DNA from: Arsenophonus sp046530735
GTDB lineage: Bacteria > Pseudomonadota > Gammaproteobacteria > Enterobacterales > Enterobacteriaceae
Length of the DNA stretch: 64,000 bases
Direction: 5' to 3'
Assembly (NCBI GenBank): GCA_046530735.1
Contig: JBHEQV010000005.1
Span: 62,001-126,000 of the forward strand
Under the pieces are notes generated by a model. It saw only the letters and a program-made list of their open reading frames with translations, was not told the origin of the DNA and made no database searches. Both the position numbers and the translations under genes were made by a program. Numbering within the stretch: the first letter of the stretch is position 1; every line of letters starts with the position of its first letter. Shown here in pieces: positions 30,706-42,790 of the stretch.

Positions 30706-33700
30706 TTAATTCTCATTTTTCTGTTAATGATATCAATCAACATGTTGCTCATAGTCCTGCAAGCTGTTTATCTGTTCTTCTGTAATTTCAATTCTATTTT
30801 TAAGAATGAAATAATTTTATTGAACGGTATATCATCTGCAAGCCTGGCTCTGACTGCATAATCCATGTAGGCGACTGTACAACCAACCTTGTTATCGTCT
30901 AACGAGGTATCATTAATCTGCAATCGATAACAATTAGCAGCCACATCGTACTTAATCTAAGAAATAAGGTCTTATTATGTTCAAACTCTTTTTTGTGTTG
31001 TGTATATACAATGCTGTGATAGTTTCTATCTTCTAATTTAGCTGTTAAAATGCAAGCTATTATTTTCCATGTCCGACACAGCAATCTTTCATACTTTTTC
31101 AGTATTGCAATACAAGATTATATACCTAGCATTAGGATAAGTAAGAAAGCTATAATAAGAGAAATTTTCTAGTTTATTTTTACATAAAAATGCTATCCGA
31201 TTTAATCGGCATTGGGGTTTCAAATTTAACTTAAATATTGCTTTCGTTTTTTTGAAATATTCTTTTAATAAAAATTTCTTGCTACTTACTAAGGCAAGTT
31301 AGTTTCTACAAAATCTATGCATACATGGTAAAATTAATATCTACATGGAGCAAGTAATCCTTGTTCTCTTTTGATTTGAGTCTGATACTTTCCAGCCCAG
31401 ACTTTGGTAACATGTAGACAATTTACAATCATTTTACCTTTTGTACTGGCGGTATTATTACAGCGATAATATTCTATCACTACATCCGCATTAATCCAAA
31501 CCACTGATTGCTCGTATCCTTACTTAAGGAATTTAGTTACTCCATGCTTTTCAATTAATTCAATATAGTTCTTCATGCGGTTTTTTCTCATATATTAAGA
31601 AAAATCACCTAAATCGAACAGCTTGAATTAAATAAAGTTTCTCATCAGTTATTCAGATTTTTAATTAATTTTTTCTCTTTTCTAAGTAGTATCATTAGAC
31701 TACTACCTTTTTGATCATTTTCCGTAACATAATATTTTTCATCCAGTTTGATTATATCTTATATCTGATTAATAATTAGTTCTGTTAAGGCAACCAAAGT
31801 CAAGCAAGTTAATATCTTAATTTACTTCTAACTCAGTTATCCTGTCAAACACAATTACCTGTAGTTCGTAACTGTAACTGATTGTTATTAAATATTTTTC
31901 ACTCTTAAAAAATCAATAAATCTAACGGATAGCTTAAGTACTGTTTCTAGCAGTATAGGTACCCATAAGTTAAAATTTAGCCGATCTCTATCTTTGAGCA
32001 CTTTTGATGCTTTCGCTATAAATTTTTATGAGAAAATTGACGATACTATTTACTCGAGAACGTTAAATCTTCAGGTTTTGTTTTAGCTTTACGTATGGCA
32101 TTAATGTATTCGACCATCTAAAAGATGCTTATAGCAGGTCTTTAAATAGAAATAGTACGATAACATTTAATGTTTTATTGATTGTGATTTCTTTTAAAGT
32201 AAATCTTTACCGCACAAGAAATCAATTTGTTGAGGCTTGTCAGTACTAACCGATTTCCTTAAAGGCTCATTAGGTTGATTTACTGAGTAAATATGGCTTT
32301 AAATAAAGCTCACGTTCTGCCCATGAAGTTAATAATCCTGTTTCCTACCTATCCTTGATAGGATTTGCATTATTATATCTGATTACAAGTACTTTGAATA
32401 TCTTCGGGTTTTAACTTTTTAAGTAGTATTGAACTTTTAAATCTCCCACTACTGATGTTATAAACAAATGAACTTAAAGCAGATTTCTGCAAAATTAGTA
32501 AGCGCAGAACAGCAATATAGCGTTCAACTATGGCAAGTGCTACCTGAAAATCTTATTTTATTAACACGTTGCATTATTCTTTGTTATAAATTTCCACTGG
32601 CTAATACCCTTTCCTGTATTAGCGTAACAGATAGTGATCATCTACTACACACACGCCGGCATCACGATAGGGTTTAGCACTTACCTTCGTCATTCTTTCA
32701 CCAAGACATCAAGAAGTGCTAATACTTTTTCTTCCGTTGACAGAAAAAGATATTTTTTTGAAAATTTATTACCTATTTCTCGTTTTTATAGCGTCGCTCT
32801 TTATGGCAACAATACCAGTTTAGAACAACGATCAGAATTAAACAAGATTATGCTTGTAATTTAAGTCAATTCACTAAGATAATTGCGTGCACTACAAAAA
32901 GGAACATCGGTTTGATAGAACCATAGGCAGTGCCAGTTGTGTATTTCAATATTACTCATAAATAACTTTGTTTATTTATTTATTTTAACAGAATGTTAAT
33001 AATTAACAATATTTATTAATAATCATCACGCACTTATCGTCCTTGATATCGCTGTTTCATTAATTTCTTCAATTTAATCACTCCTACTTGTAAATCATTA
33101 TTCTAAATATTTGTTTTGATTAACGCGTTAAACACATATTTTCTATAGGTATCAATATTTTGTTTTCTCTTGTCTGAAAGAGACAGATTTAATAGCACTG
33201 AGATTTCATCATAGAATAATTAATGACCATACTGTATGCAATCCTTAGCAATGCAATTTCCGTCATATATTTGAATTTCTTTGAAGCCTTACTTAAGACA
33301 TTAAGAAATCCACATGTTACATACACAACAATGGTTGCGCTTGCAAAAAATGGAGTTCAATAATTATTTGTTTATTACTGATCTTGTTGGAAAATATAAA
33401 ACTTTGAGATTATGAAATAATACCTTAAACCGGATAATGATATTTATCATTAATAGTAAAACATTAAAACAATGCAAGGTACCAATAGAAAAAAGATAGT
33501 TAAAATAAAAAATAAAAATCAGATAAAATTTTTATATATTTAATCATCTTTCACGCTATTTTAATAGTTTTATTTTAGATATGCGTTATCTGAATTCAAG
33601 CATTCTTTATTGTTGCTAAATGAATAATATTCTTCCTTTTACTGTTGTTTGTCTTTCCGTCTTTTCTTATTTCAGTAGAAAAATAACAGTCGTCATTTTC

Positions 33701-34430
33701 AGTTATAAAACATACTTCATTGGATGCATTAATTCTTTATAAAAGCATTTTGTATATCTATCAGAAGGCAAGTAATATCATAATTGTTTTCTACTTACGA
33801 TACTATGTTATTCAGGAGTTTTTCACTCAATAGATAATCTTGCTGTATAGTAGATTGCAAAAGATTACACCTTAACTTTTACAGTTAGAATTGAATACAT
33901 CGTGATTTTTAGTTAAAATTCTGGCTATCACCTTGCTTTTATCGGCGGTATCGTCCAGTTTAAAACTAAATTCAGCATTTAGTCCTTTAAATACTTAAAT
34001 AGGCGATTACTATCTGTCTTTATAAACCTTGGATGTATTACTGATTAAAAATATTCAAACCACTGTAGAGTTTTGATATAAGGAAGATTTATAAACTTTT
34101 TTAATTATGCAGTGTTGTATTTGATTGAATGTTTTTATTTTGTTCGAGTTTTACAGCTATACACCAGAGTTTATAGTCAGTATTAAGTGTTTTCTCAGCA
34201 AAATATCCTTTATTAGTCTATTTCTTAAGCAATCTATTCACTTGTCTAGTACTGATAATATTGTATCAAAACTAGTTTTTATTAAAATATCATTTAGTTA
34301 ATGCCTTAAAATTTAATAAATTCTATATTACACTACTGTAAGTGTGTTTAGTGCTAAGGATGGTTTTTATGGCGTATCATCTAAAAATACTCCTATTGGG
34401 ATTTTAGCACCATTTAAATTAATTTTAGCT
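30706..34430. other. Gene-free decayed DNA
   Basis: No intact gene. Near 30780-30960 the minus strand has a coding-like stretch, 'VAYMDYAVRARLADDIPF' with flanking residues, suggesting a lost gene I cannot name. At 32468-32864 two short plus-strand open frames in different phases ('MNLKQISAKLVSAEQQYSVQ' onwards, then 'RFYSVALYGNNTSLEQRSEL') may be halves of one frameshifted gene, also unnamed. The rest is AT-rich with frequent stops. I see no RNA gene and no IS that I recognise. Confidence 0.5.
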
Positions 34431-34434
34431 CATG

Positions 34435-35180
34435 TCTGAGTTCATACAAGCATGCGTAACCGGAACTTCCTCACATCCAACAACAGAGCACAACCGTCAC
34501 CGTCGTTCATGCGGTTATTTACCTGTTCCAGGATAAATCAGGATAATTAATTCAGTAATAGATTATTAATAATAATCGTCAGTTTCATAGCCTCATAGCG
34601 CGTATTGATGATCTTAAACAATATAAACTTTCCTCTTCGTTGTCAAACTGAATCCCAACCTAATCGATGATGAGGAAATCAAGCTGAATATGGTATTTAA
34701 TAACCTTGATCTCTGAGAAAACAGATCGAAATTTTTCTTTACATTGATTTAAATGCTTTCATAATCCATAAGTTTGTCGTTAATAGCGTAGAACTTTGCT
34801 TTGCGTTGATAACGTGCTTTGCAATAGACAATATCAGAGAACTTTTCCTATAATAACTTACTACACATCACCAAACCGTCATAATTTTTAAAGCATTCAA
34901 ACTAATGGGTTGATAGGCGTTGCAAATTTTAAGCAACATACTACATTTGAATTCATTGCATTGTAAGTTTCCAGGGTGTATATCGGAAAAGCATTCATGC
35001 AAGTTCAAACTCTATAAGCGTTTTAATTTTTCTCAGTTTACAGTATTTTTCCTGCTCTGCTTTCATTTACTCTAACTACATTAATTTTCTATCAGACAAT
35101 AGCAGGCATTCGGTTTTTATTACAATTTTTTCCATGGAGTAACATCCTGCAATAGCAGTTTTTTGAACACATCGTGTTTT
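34435..35180 (-). pseudogene. Probable dnaC-like helicase-loader pseudogene
   Basis: On the minus strand, broken frames read 'QLDFLIID' then 'VGIQFDNEEES' (near 34620-34690), followed by 'INTRYEAMKLTI' and 'MNDGDGCALLLDVRKFR' (near 34440-34520). These match the Walker B and sensor region of DnaC-type AAA+ proteins ('DLLVIDEIGVQTES...', '...RMRLGNSLWVIFNWDSYR'). The N-terminal ATP-binding half is much more decayed and I could not find a clean Walker A. It could instead come from a phage DnaC homologue or an IS21 IstB, but the 'GIQFDNE' segment fits DnaC best. Non-functional in either case. Confidence 0.5.
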
Positions 35181-36899
35181 TCAAAGATTGCATCTCTTTC
35201 CTAGAAAATTAGGCACTCTACTGGCTTAGATAGGCATTAAAATTTGTAGTTTTTTACGCGCACTGTTAGTGATTACTACGTCGAAGTTCATAGACAGTCG
35301 CTTGCCCAATCAGGTATTTTGATTGCCTAGCAGTCCTTGTTAGAAAATTATCTCGATAGATTTAGAGCTTTGTTTACTGAGTAATTATGAGCTAGTGCGG
35401 CTCTATTAATTCTTAGTAGCTATTTATAATTCTGGCATTAATGATTTATTGAGATGATATTCGTTCTCACGATACTTTATTGCAGCTTAATAACTTAAGT
35501 CATCGTCATCTAGAATTTAATCAATTTATTGATTTCTTTATGCACGATACACCACACCCCAAGAATTCAGATTGGTTTTAGTAGCGAATAAAGTATTTTA
35601 ATATCAAAAGTATTGACTTTAGGCTGTCTAAAACTCCCACAGAACTATAAAAACGCTGTTTTATAAATAAACATCTGCAATCCGGACTTACAAAAGAAAA
35701 TCATTTCCGATTTTATTCCTACCAGTTTAGCAAAAGATTTTTCATCTGGAGAGCTTAAATCTATTTAAACCTCCACACTGGTTCTCCATATTGATTGATT
35801 ATAAGTAAATCAACTCTACCAGAGAGGATCATCACCACGATATAGTACTTAAAAACTTTCTAATGCACTTCAAGTCAAGATTAATAATTTTTTATTTAAC
35901 CAATCGGTGAAGTTCTTAAACTGATTTATTCGTGAATACTTGAAATTCACCTCTAACTAAATTAGCAAGAAATGTTCTTAGGTTATTATTCATCTGGATT
36001 GGGTAAAGGGATGGTTTATTTGGTTTTAATATATTTTTTTTCTAATTTTTCTTTTATGTTTACCTGATTTAGATATGTCCTTTTCTTACCTAATTCTGGT
36101 AATATTTTATTGAACATAGCAGACTCATGCTATGAGCGCAGCCGCAGCAGCTACGTTATTTCAGAGATGTTTATTATCTGAGCACTGTCTTAGACTTTGC
36201 GATATGTTAATTTTCAGGAATTCAGTCAGATGTAGCTCAGAATAATTCTATTAGAAAGCGTAAATCAGGTAAACTAGGAAGATAATACGCAAGTATTATC
36301 TACTTCTAATCACGATTATTCGTGGTTTTGAGCAGAAACATCTAGACTAAGGCAATCATGTTGGATATAACTACATTGAGGAGAGATGACTGATAGTATC
36401 CGTTCTGATGAATTCATTATCTATATGGAACAGAAGATAATATCCATCTCATTTAATCCAGGAGATAAACACAAATATAATTGGACAGATAGATCTGATG
36501 AAAGTGGGCAAAGATAACGATTTTTAATTTCTTTTTCTCTGCAAATGATACCCAGATGTATAGCTTTCTATTTAACTAAAATGCTTTTTACCATTTATGA
36601 TAACTGGAATAAATTTCTTAAAAATAGGCTAAAAGTGTTAACTCGTGGACTCATCTCCTATATCTATCGAGCAAATCCTTGTCTGTGGCATTTATGCCAT
36701 TTTAGTATCCAATGATATTATTGTTTTTCTCCTGAATGTTATCATTCCCGTTTTTCTGCCAAATCTATAAGTAAAAAGCTTATCGTTCATACGAAATCAA
36801 AGCACCGAGCACTGATTAGCACAACAGGTGCAAATTTTACATGACTGCAACTTATAACACATTACTTTTACTATCCACCTATCTTCTTTAGCTTTTTTT
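35181..36899. other. Gene-free decayed DNA
   Basis: No intact gene and no recognised family. It lies upstream of the dnaC-like pseudogene on the minus strand, where a primosomal gene would be expected in an ancestral operon; I looked for dnaT-like segments and found none I could defend. Confidence 0.4.
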
Positions 36900-37932
36900 T
36901 AATAAAAACTATCCGTTATTCAATTCTTTATTTTGCGCTGCTACACCCATGTACTATGCTCTAGTTAGCACACAAACAGGGTATAGAATTGATATTTTTT
37001 CTGCCTTCTGCAGTTATAGTTAATAATTCAATAAACATTCGCATACTCATGTCTCCATCACTCATAACGATCTAGACATTAAACATACTATATAGTATAA
37101 GCTGTTCTTCAAAAAATAACGATCGAAAAAAATCTGGTAAAATGCTATTATTAGGCTAATTCATCACAGCGATGACTGATAAATCTCAGTAATCTTTTCT
37201 TAATCTTTGGCATATCTACGCCAGGAAACTGTAGCAGCTTTATCTAAAGGAACAGTAGGGGGCAACGGTTACTGAAAAGTTCGCTTTCTTAAAAAGATAA
37301 AAGGGCCGTGGTATAGAGTAAAATATTTCTGGCGATAAAACATTCTCCGTGTATCTGCGTTAAAATATGGTATTGTTTAGAGGAGAGTGATTTTACATCA
37401 TTACTATGACCACCAGACTAAGTAGGTACCGACAGAGATATTGTTGCAGGAAAAATTATCGGACACTATATTTTACCGATATGCTGGTGAGCATTAAGAT
37501 TGTGTATTACTTATGGTTTCTTATCAAATCGTAAATGCGAATCACACTATTACTAAAGATGTATAAGACGCTATAGCATGGCTTGCAAAAAAACCGGAAA
37601 AGCCGATTTTCTAATCTAATGAAAAGATTCCTACGAATAGATTCATATAAATGCATTCTGTCTGACAAAATGGTATTTTTTATCAACGATCAAGCCTTCC
37701 TAATCAGGCAAATGGAATTGTTATAAAAAAGAATGCATAAAACAGAGAAAACGAGAGTTTATTAAGCTAAACCTAGAATTAATATTACTAAAATTAGCGA
37801 ATTAGATCAAAGAATACATACTTTAGTAAAATCTTCACTTACAATAGACCAAATAAATCGATTCTATCTCTTTTTAGGAAAAATTAATGGCTTTCGCTCT
37901 TCACTTAATAGCAATTTAATTCCTTAAGCATC
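36900..37932 (+). mobile_element. IS91-family transposase relic, copy 3
   Basis: Parallel to copy 1, with the same order of blocks: the 'NNSIN-H-HIS-TRGGL'-like region near 37020-37080, the 'ELFFKK' equivalent near 37100, and the C-terminal 'NSYKCILSDKM' near 37640-37680. The 3' end at 37745-37930 is nearly collinear with 1320-1490. Dead. Its end runs straight into a minus-strand IS256 fragment. Confidence 0.7.
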
Positions 37933-37934
37933 AA

Positions 37935-38183
37935 AGCGGTTTTTATCAGGTTATCGCAGCTTGGATTCGGGCTCCATCTCAGCAGCGGTGCCTATCAGCT
38001 GCTTAGCACAATTAGAGATAAGTTCATGCAATGAAACAGAGATAATATCTAGTTTAGCAAATACCTGTAAGGTAGATTTTCATAGAACATTATAGCTATA
38101 CTGTTGAAATCATTTACGAAATCAATCAGGAGTATACATGTCACCATTTCTAAAATTCTATACTTCAGAAATAAGAATAACTC
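37935..38183 (-). mobile_element. IS256-family 5'-end fragment (minus strand)
   Basis: About 250 bases corresponding to the left terminal repeat and the first part of the transposase, inverted. It matches 18540-18790. The terminal repeat ends next to the ribE stop codon. The rest of the element is missing, replaced by the end of the IS91 relic. Confidence 0.65.
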
Positions 38184-38184
38184 A

Positions 38185-38835
38185 TTAAAATAGCGTGACA
38201 ATCTTTTTAAAACGCACTTTATGATTATATTTTTTATACATCACCCGTTCAACGGTATCAACTACTGCTTGAGTATGGGTATCAATTTCAATATTAACTT
38301 TTTCTCCAAGACGTTTTTCTGAAATTGTAGTACGCGTAATGGTTTCTTGGATCAGATGGACACAAAAACGATTATTTACCACTTCTACTATTGTTAAGCT
38401 AATTCCATCAACACCAATAAAACCTTTATGTAAAATATATTTCATTAATTTCTTATTATGCACATTAAACCAAATTTGCAGATTATTTTTAGATTTAAAA
38501 ATTTTAGCTATTTCAGCGGTAATAATAATGTGGCCCGACATGACATGACCACCAATTTCATCGCCATATCTTGCTGATCTTTCTAAATTAATCATATCGC
38601 CTAGTTTTAAACTACCTAAATTTGTCAGGCGCAAAGTCTCCTTTATTAAATCGAAACTTACTTTATCATCATTAATATGAGTAACAGTCAAACAGCATCC
38701 ATTGTTAGAAACAGAGGCACCTGTTTCTAAACCTTCTAGTAATTCATTAGAGAATTTAACAGTATAAGTACGAAAATTAACGCTATCTTCCACCGCAACT
38801 AATGTTCCTTTTCCTTTTACAATGCCTGTAAACAT
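38185..38835 (-). CDS. ribE: Riboflavin synthase (alpha chain)
   Basis: Dismutates two 6,7-dimethyl-8-ribityllumazine molecules to riboflavin, the last step of vitamin B2 synthesis. (The gene is called ribC or ribE in different sources.) From the chosen ATG it has 216 residues (213 in E. coli). The two lumazine-binding repeats are clear: 'MFTGIVKGKGTL' with 'GASVSNNGCCLTVTHI', and 'GHVMSGHI' with 'GFIGVDGISLTIVEV'. A TTG 15 bases upstream is in frame, but the ATG gives the invariant MFTGIV start. The C-terminal ~12 residues ('KYNHKVRFKKIVTLF') do not resemble relatives. The stop codon lies at the junction with an IS256 terminal repeat, so the original C-terminus may have been replaced. This tail is not part of the catalytic repeats. 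Confidence 0.95.
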   Translation of the reverse strand: MFTGIVKGKGTLVAVEDSVNFRTYTVKFSNELLEGLETGASVSNNGCCLTVTHINDDKVSFDLIKETLRLTNLGSLKLGDMINLERSARYGDEIGGHVMSGHIIITAEIAKIFKSKNNLQIWFNVHNKKLMKYILHKGFIGVDGISLTIVEVVNNRFCVHLIQETITRTTISEKRLGEKVNIEIDTHTQAVVDTVERVMYKKYNHKVRFKKIVTLF

Positions 38836-39139
38836 ATATTGAGTTCTCAACTTTAATAGAAATATTAAAACTCATTCTACGCAAGTTTTTCTAGATAAGC
38901 ACTCTAGAAACAATAGATATATAAACTTTCTACCTATTTATAGCTATAACTTTATCAAATCGATATAAAAAAATTTTAGAATCATTGAGTTATTGATAAA
39001 TTTATGGTAATCACTCTTAAATAATAGTAATTCTTACTTAACAATTTAAAATCACCTACTAGTTGATTAGTATACAATTCTACAGATAATATAATAATTC
39101 AGATCAATTTTAATCAATCTACTAATAGGAGTTTAAGTT

Positions 39140-39838
39140 ATGCTAATAACTAAGCTGGTTCTGATAAGACATGGGGAAAGCAAATGGAATAAAGAAAACC
39201 GATTTACGGGTTGGACTGATATTGAGCTTTCCAATAAAGGCCGTGAAGAAGCGATATACGCAGGACATCTATTAAAAAAAAAAGGTTTTGTTTTTGATTA
39301 TGCTTATACCTCTCTTTTAAAACGTGCTATTCACACATTGTGGAATATTTTAGACCAAATAGATGAACAGTGGCTAACAGTTGAAAAAAATTGGCGGCTC
39401 AATGAACGCCATTATGGTGCGTTGCAAGGTTTAGATAAAGCAGAAACTGCAGCAAAATATGGTGATCATCAAGTTAAACTATGGCGTCGTAGTTTTAAAA
39501 TTACACCTCCAGAATTAACCAAAGATGACCCTCGTTACCCCGGTAACGATCTTCGTTATGCAAATTTGAACCCCTCAGAAATTCCTATTACTGAAAGCCT
39601 ATCTACCACAATTGAACGTGTTGTCCCTTATTGGGAAAAGGTAATTAAACCTAGAGTTGCTAAAGGTGAAAAAGTGATTATTACAGCTCACGGTAATTCA
39701 TTACGAGGATTAGTTAAACATCTGAACAAGATGAGTGAAGATGAAATCCTTGAACTTAATATTCCAACCGCCATTCCACTTATCTATGAATTTGATGAAA
39801 ATATGAAACCTATTAAACATTACTATCTTGCTGATTAA
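39140..39838 (+). CDS. gpmA: 2,3-bisphosphoglycerate-dependent phosphoglycerate mutase, C-terminally shortened
   Basis: Interconverts 2- and 3-phosphoglycerate in glycolysis and gluconeogenesis. The protein is 232 residues, against 250 in E. coli. It has the phosphohistidine motif 'LIRHGES' (His11), 'NRFTGWTDIELS', the 'LNERHYGALQGL' catalytic loop, and 'ITAHGNSLRGLVKHL' with the second active-site histidine. It stops at 'KHYYLAD', where relatives continue for about 16 residues rich in Ala and Lys. After the TAA the same frame reads 'AEITNKS', which resembles the lost tail ('-DEIAAKA'). This indicates a recent nonsense change. The missing tail is a flexible lid in this family, so activity may be reduced rather than lost. 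An 'aggag' ribosome binding site precedes the ATG. A strong hairpin follows. Confidence 0.95.
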   Translation: MLITKLVLIRHGESKWNKENRFTGWTDIELSNKGREEAIYAGHLLKKKGFVFDYAYTSLLKRAIHTLWNILDQIDEQWLTVEKNWRLNERHYGALQGLDKAETAAKYGDHQVKLWRRSFKITPPELTKDDPRYPGNDLRYANLNPSEIPITESLSTTIERVVPYWEKVIKPRVAKGEKVIITAHGNSLRGLVKHLNKMSEDEILELNIPTAIPLIYEFDENMKPIKHYYLAD

Positions 39839-39906
39839 GCTGAAATAACTAATAAATCCGATAGGTGTTGCTAATTAAGGTAACCATAATAATTAATTGA
39901 ATATAT

Positions 39907-39929
39907 GTAAGGCCACTTCGTGGCCTTAC
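39907..39929 (+). terminator. Hairpin terminator after gpmA
   Basis: Perfect 10-base inverted repeat (gtaaggccac / gtggccttac) around a three-base ttc loop, 68 bases after the gpmA stop codon. It is a very stable GC-rich hairpin for such an AT-rich genome, but only a weak T-run follows. Position and strength point to the gpmA transcription terminator or a 3'-end stabiliser. Confidence 0.6.
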
Positions 39930-40270
39930 TAACATTAATTATACGCTTTTTATGGCGTACTCAAATAGCTTCATCTAAACGATATAATAATTTCTCACCA
40001 TATTGGCAACCAATACAGATGTTTATTATATTTCTAATATATGCTAGCATTTTATTTTAGTTATATCTTAACTTTACTCCAAAAGATAATTTTAAATCAT
40101 TACTACTGGAATGATTGTTCTTTACTATGACATATTTAATTATCAATATTTCATCTACTTAAATCTGCTTTTATATTATTACAACAATTTACATGACTAA
40201 AATTAATCATAATATTGCCTAATAACTCTTATTTTCAAACTTTTTTTAACGCTCTTTGTATCTGATTTAT
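39930..40270. other. Short gene-free stretch
   Basis: Between the gpmA hairpin and IS256 copy 7. AT-rich, no gene and no recognised repeat. Confidence 0.4.
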
Positions 40271-41665
40271 CAGTTATGTTCATCTCTAGTATATGTGGTT
40301 TAGAGATGATGGCGATGGTATATGCTGCTGATTAATTTCGTGGATAATATCAACAATAGAGAAGGTGATATCCTATAAAAACTCTAGCCTACAGGTTATT
40401 TGCGAAATTAGATATTAGCCTGCTCCATTATATTAACGAATCCGTAATAGTGAGAGGTAGCTGATAAGCACCGCTGTTGAGGAGGAGCTCCAAGATATAC
40501 TGCGATACATGCTCAATGCTGCCTTCTCAAGGTGGTGACTTCGTCCATGCCGTCGACCATAATAGTTTTTGCTATAATGAACCATAGAAAAATGAGTACT
40601 GAGAATGTTGAGATTAAAGTAACCTAAAATGTCAAGTGGAAACCCATTAGTGGCACCGAAATATGCTTTAAGAGCTTCTTTACTAGAACGCTTACCTTAA
40701 GCGTGTGAAAAGCGGGGGAAGAGTTGCGAGAATGACTGTATCCCTATACGAATCATTTCCACCGGTGATTTTCACGAAACTATTTGTGTCGATTCTCAGA
40801 AAAAAGTACATGATCTGCTGTCGGTAAACCATTAGCAGATTAAAACAATAATACCTTCAAGGGTATATGAAATAGTAGCTGCATGATTTAAGCGATATGC
40901 GCTACATTTATTTCTGAGCTGATGGCATATGTTATTCTGTTAAGCAAGATAATTGCCTTTGTTTGCTGGTCATATCAGCCTTACTAGATTATGAACATAA
41001 GGAGCTCGTTTCAGTTGAAATGCTTATCAAGAGTTAGAGGCGTATTAGGCAAAACTTCTTAATTATCTGAAATCTTGGAGTTTAATGGTATCTCTCAGGC
41101 TTCTTGAGATGGAATACGGTACCATTAGTTTTTGGAATTTAATAGAAAAGATGTTCCCGGATACGTAGAAGCAACCCTGTTAGGCATATAAATAGCTAAT
41201 GCACTGCCTCGTTCCTAAAAAGCATGAAACTGAATCAAGGATTATCTGCGATAGATCTAACTAGAAGAAAGCCGTGATGCCATAATAAAGCCATGATGTT
41301 TTATCGACAAGATTTTCAGTGTATTCTGCAGCGATAAAAAATTTGAAGAAAGAATGAGAAAATAGCTGACATTCTATGCCTTCCCGTAAGCGCACTAGAT
41401 CTCAATAATAACAATGAATCAATTAAATTAACTTTTAGACAGTGATCTCTATAAAAGGGATCCGTAAAACGCTGTCATTTTAAAAACAACCCTTTTAATG
41501 GTATTTCAGACTTTTCTGTCTGCTCAGAAAAGCTAGAAGTGCTAATTGTAGTCGATCTGCTGATCATGTGATGGTAAACAACGCCCAATTTAAGAATAGG
41601 AAATAGATTTATGAAGCATCAAGCGTAATGTAGCTTAATCATCATGTGTCAAATTTGCTAATCTC
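40271..41665 (+). mobile_element. IS256-family relic, copy 7
   Basis: Full-length layout (1.4 kb): left end 'gttatgttcatctctagtat', the 'gataatatcaacaatagaga' start region, the 'agatgttcccggatac' and 'aatttaagaataggaaatag' landmarks shared by all copies, and right end 'aatttgctaatctc', where the terminal repeat is partly lost. All frames broken. Confidence 0.75.
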
Positions 41666-41799
41666 GCATACAGAATTCAAACTTGTGAGCAATTGATTAA
41701 AAGTAAATAGATTTATATTATAATTCATTTATATATTCATTTTTTTTAGGTCCTATGTCGAAAAGTGTTTTAAGCAAAGTATAGATACTTCTGGCCATG

Positions 41800-42790
41800 T
41801 TAGCAAACATTGCTTATAAAGCATATATACTATGTATCAAAGATTTTCAATATAGTGATTGTTATGAAAGCAAAGAGAATCATATAGATTAAAGAAATTT
41901 TTTCTTATTTCTCTACCAATATCTAAAGCTGCATCTCATTAGTTAAGTTGGTAATAAGCTGTAGGATGATCTTGTTGCATGTATTGAAGCAACTCATTCC
42001 ACTTTATCCTGCCTATATTGTCACAGTGAACATGTTATCCACTACGTGGATTTCATTAGAGTTCATCGATATCATTGAAAATATCCCAATTATAGAAAAA
42101 GATTTAATAATCGTACTGAAGTCCTCTTGTGAAACTATATCACAAAGATAAATGGTTTAATTATCTAAAATGTATACTGAATAGATTGACTTTACTGGAA
42201 TCAATAAAACAAACAAGCATTGATTTAAAATAGCATTTAAATGGTGTTACTATTTCCTTTCTTCAGCGGCGATAACTAACTTAAATGCACTAAGTGTATT
42301 TTAAAATCGATAAAATATTTTTCCATGAATTCTTTAAATATAAGTGTTATATCCCAAATAGGAAAGGTAGAGGCGCGTTAGAAGAAAGAGATAAAATGAA
42401 AAATGAATTGCTGTCTTAATTTTTTGAGATTAACAAAGAGGGATATTCATGTGAGCGATTAGATTATTGAAAAACTTAATGTAGAGCGTTCTGGCTGCTT
42501 CCTTGAACTGATCCTAGATAAGCGTTCATCCTTTATTCAGATGAATACTAAATGGTACAAAATCGTTTTCCAGCAATCATAAAATTAGTCACTATTGTCT
42601 AATAAGGTTTATAACCAATGATTTATATGTAAAAATTCTAAATTTTAAATATAAACAAATTATATCAGTTGATTAAAATATGTCCGAGTAAATCTTAGTG
42701 TAGGGTTATTTTATTTACTAAATTATTTAATCTGAAGAAAATTGTTTAAAATTAAAATAATTAAAAATATAAAGGTGGCTACAAATTCTT
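41800..42790 (+). mobile_element. IS1595-family relic (plus strand)
   Basis: Collinear with the complement of 29745-30705. A short open frame at 41948-42151 covers part of the former zinc-ribbon region ('LYPAYIVTVNMLSTTWISLE'). Downstream 'SSFIQMNTKWYKIVF' near 42530-42570 matches the 'LCSDG--WY' catalytic-region block. The C-terminal equivalent lies near 42660-42700. Not functional. Confidence 0.65.

Noticed and set aside
35181..36100. dnaT next to the dnaC-like pseudogene
   Set aside because: I looked for DnaT segments on the minus strand and found no alignment that I could defend.
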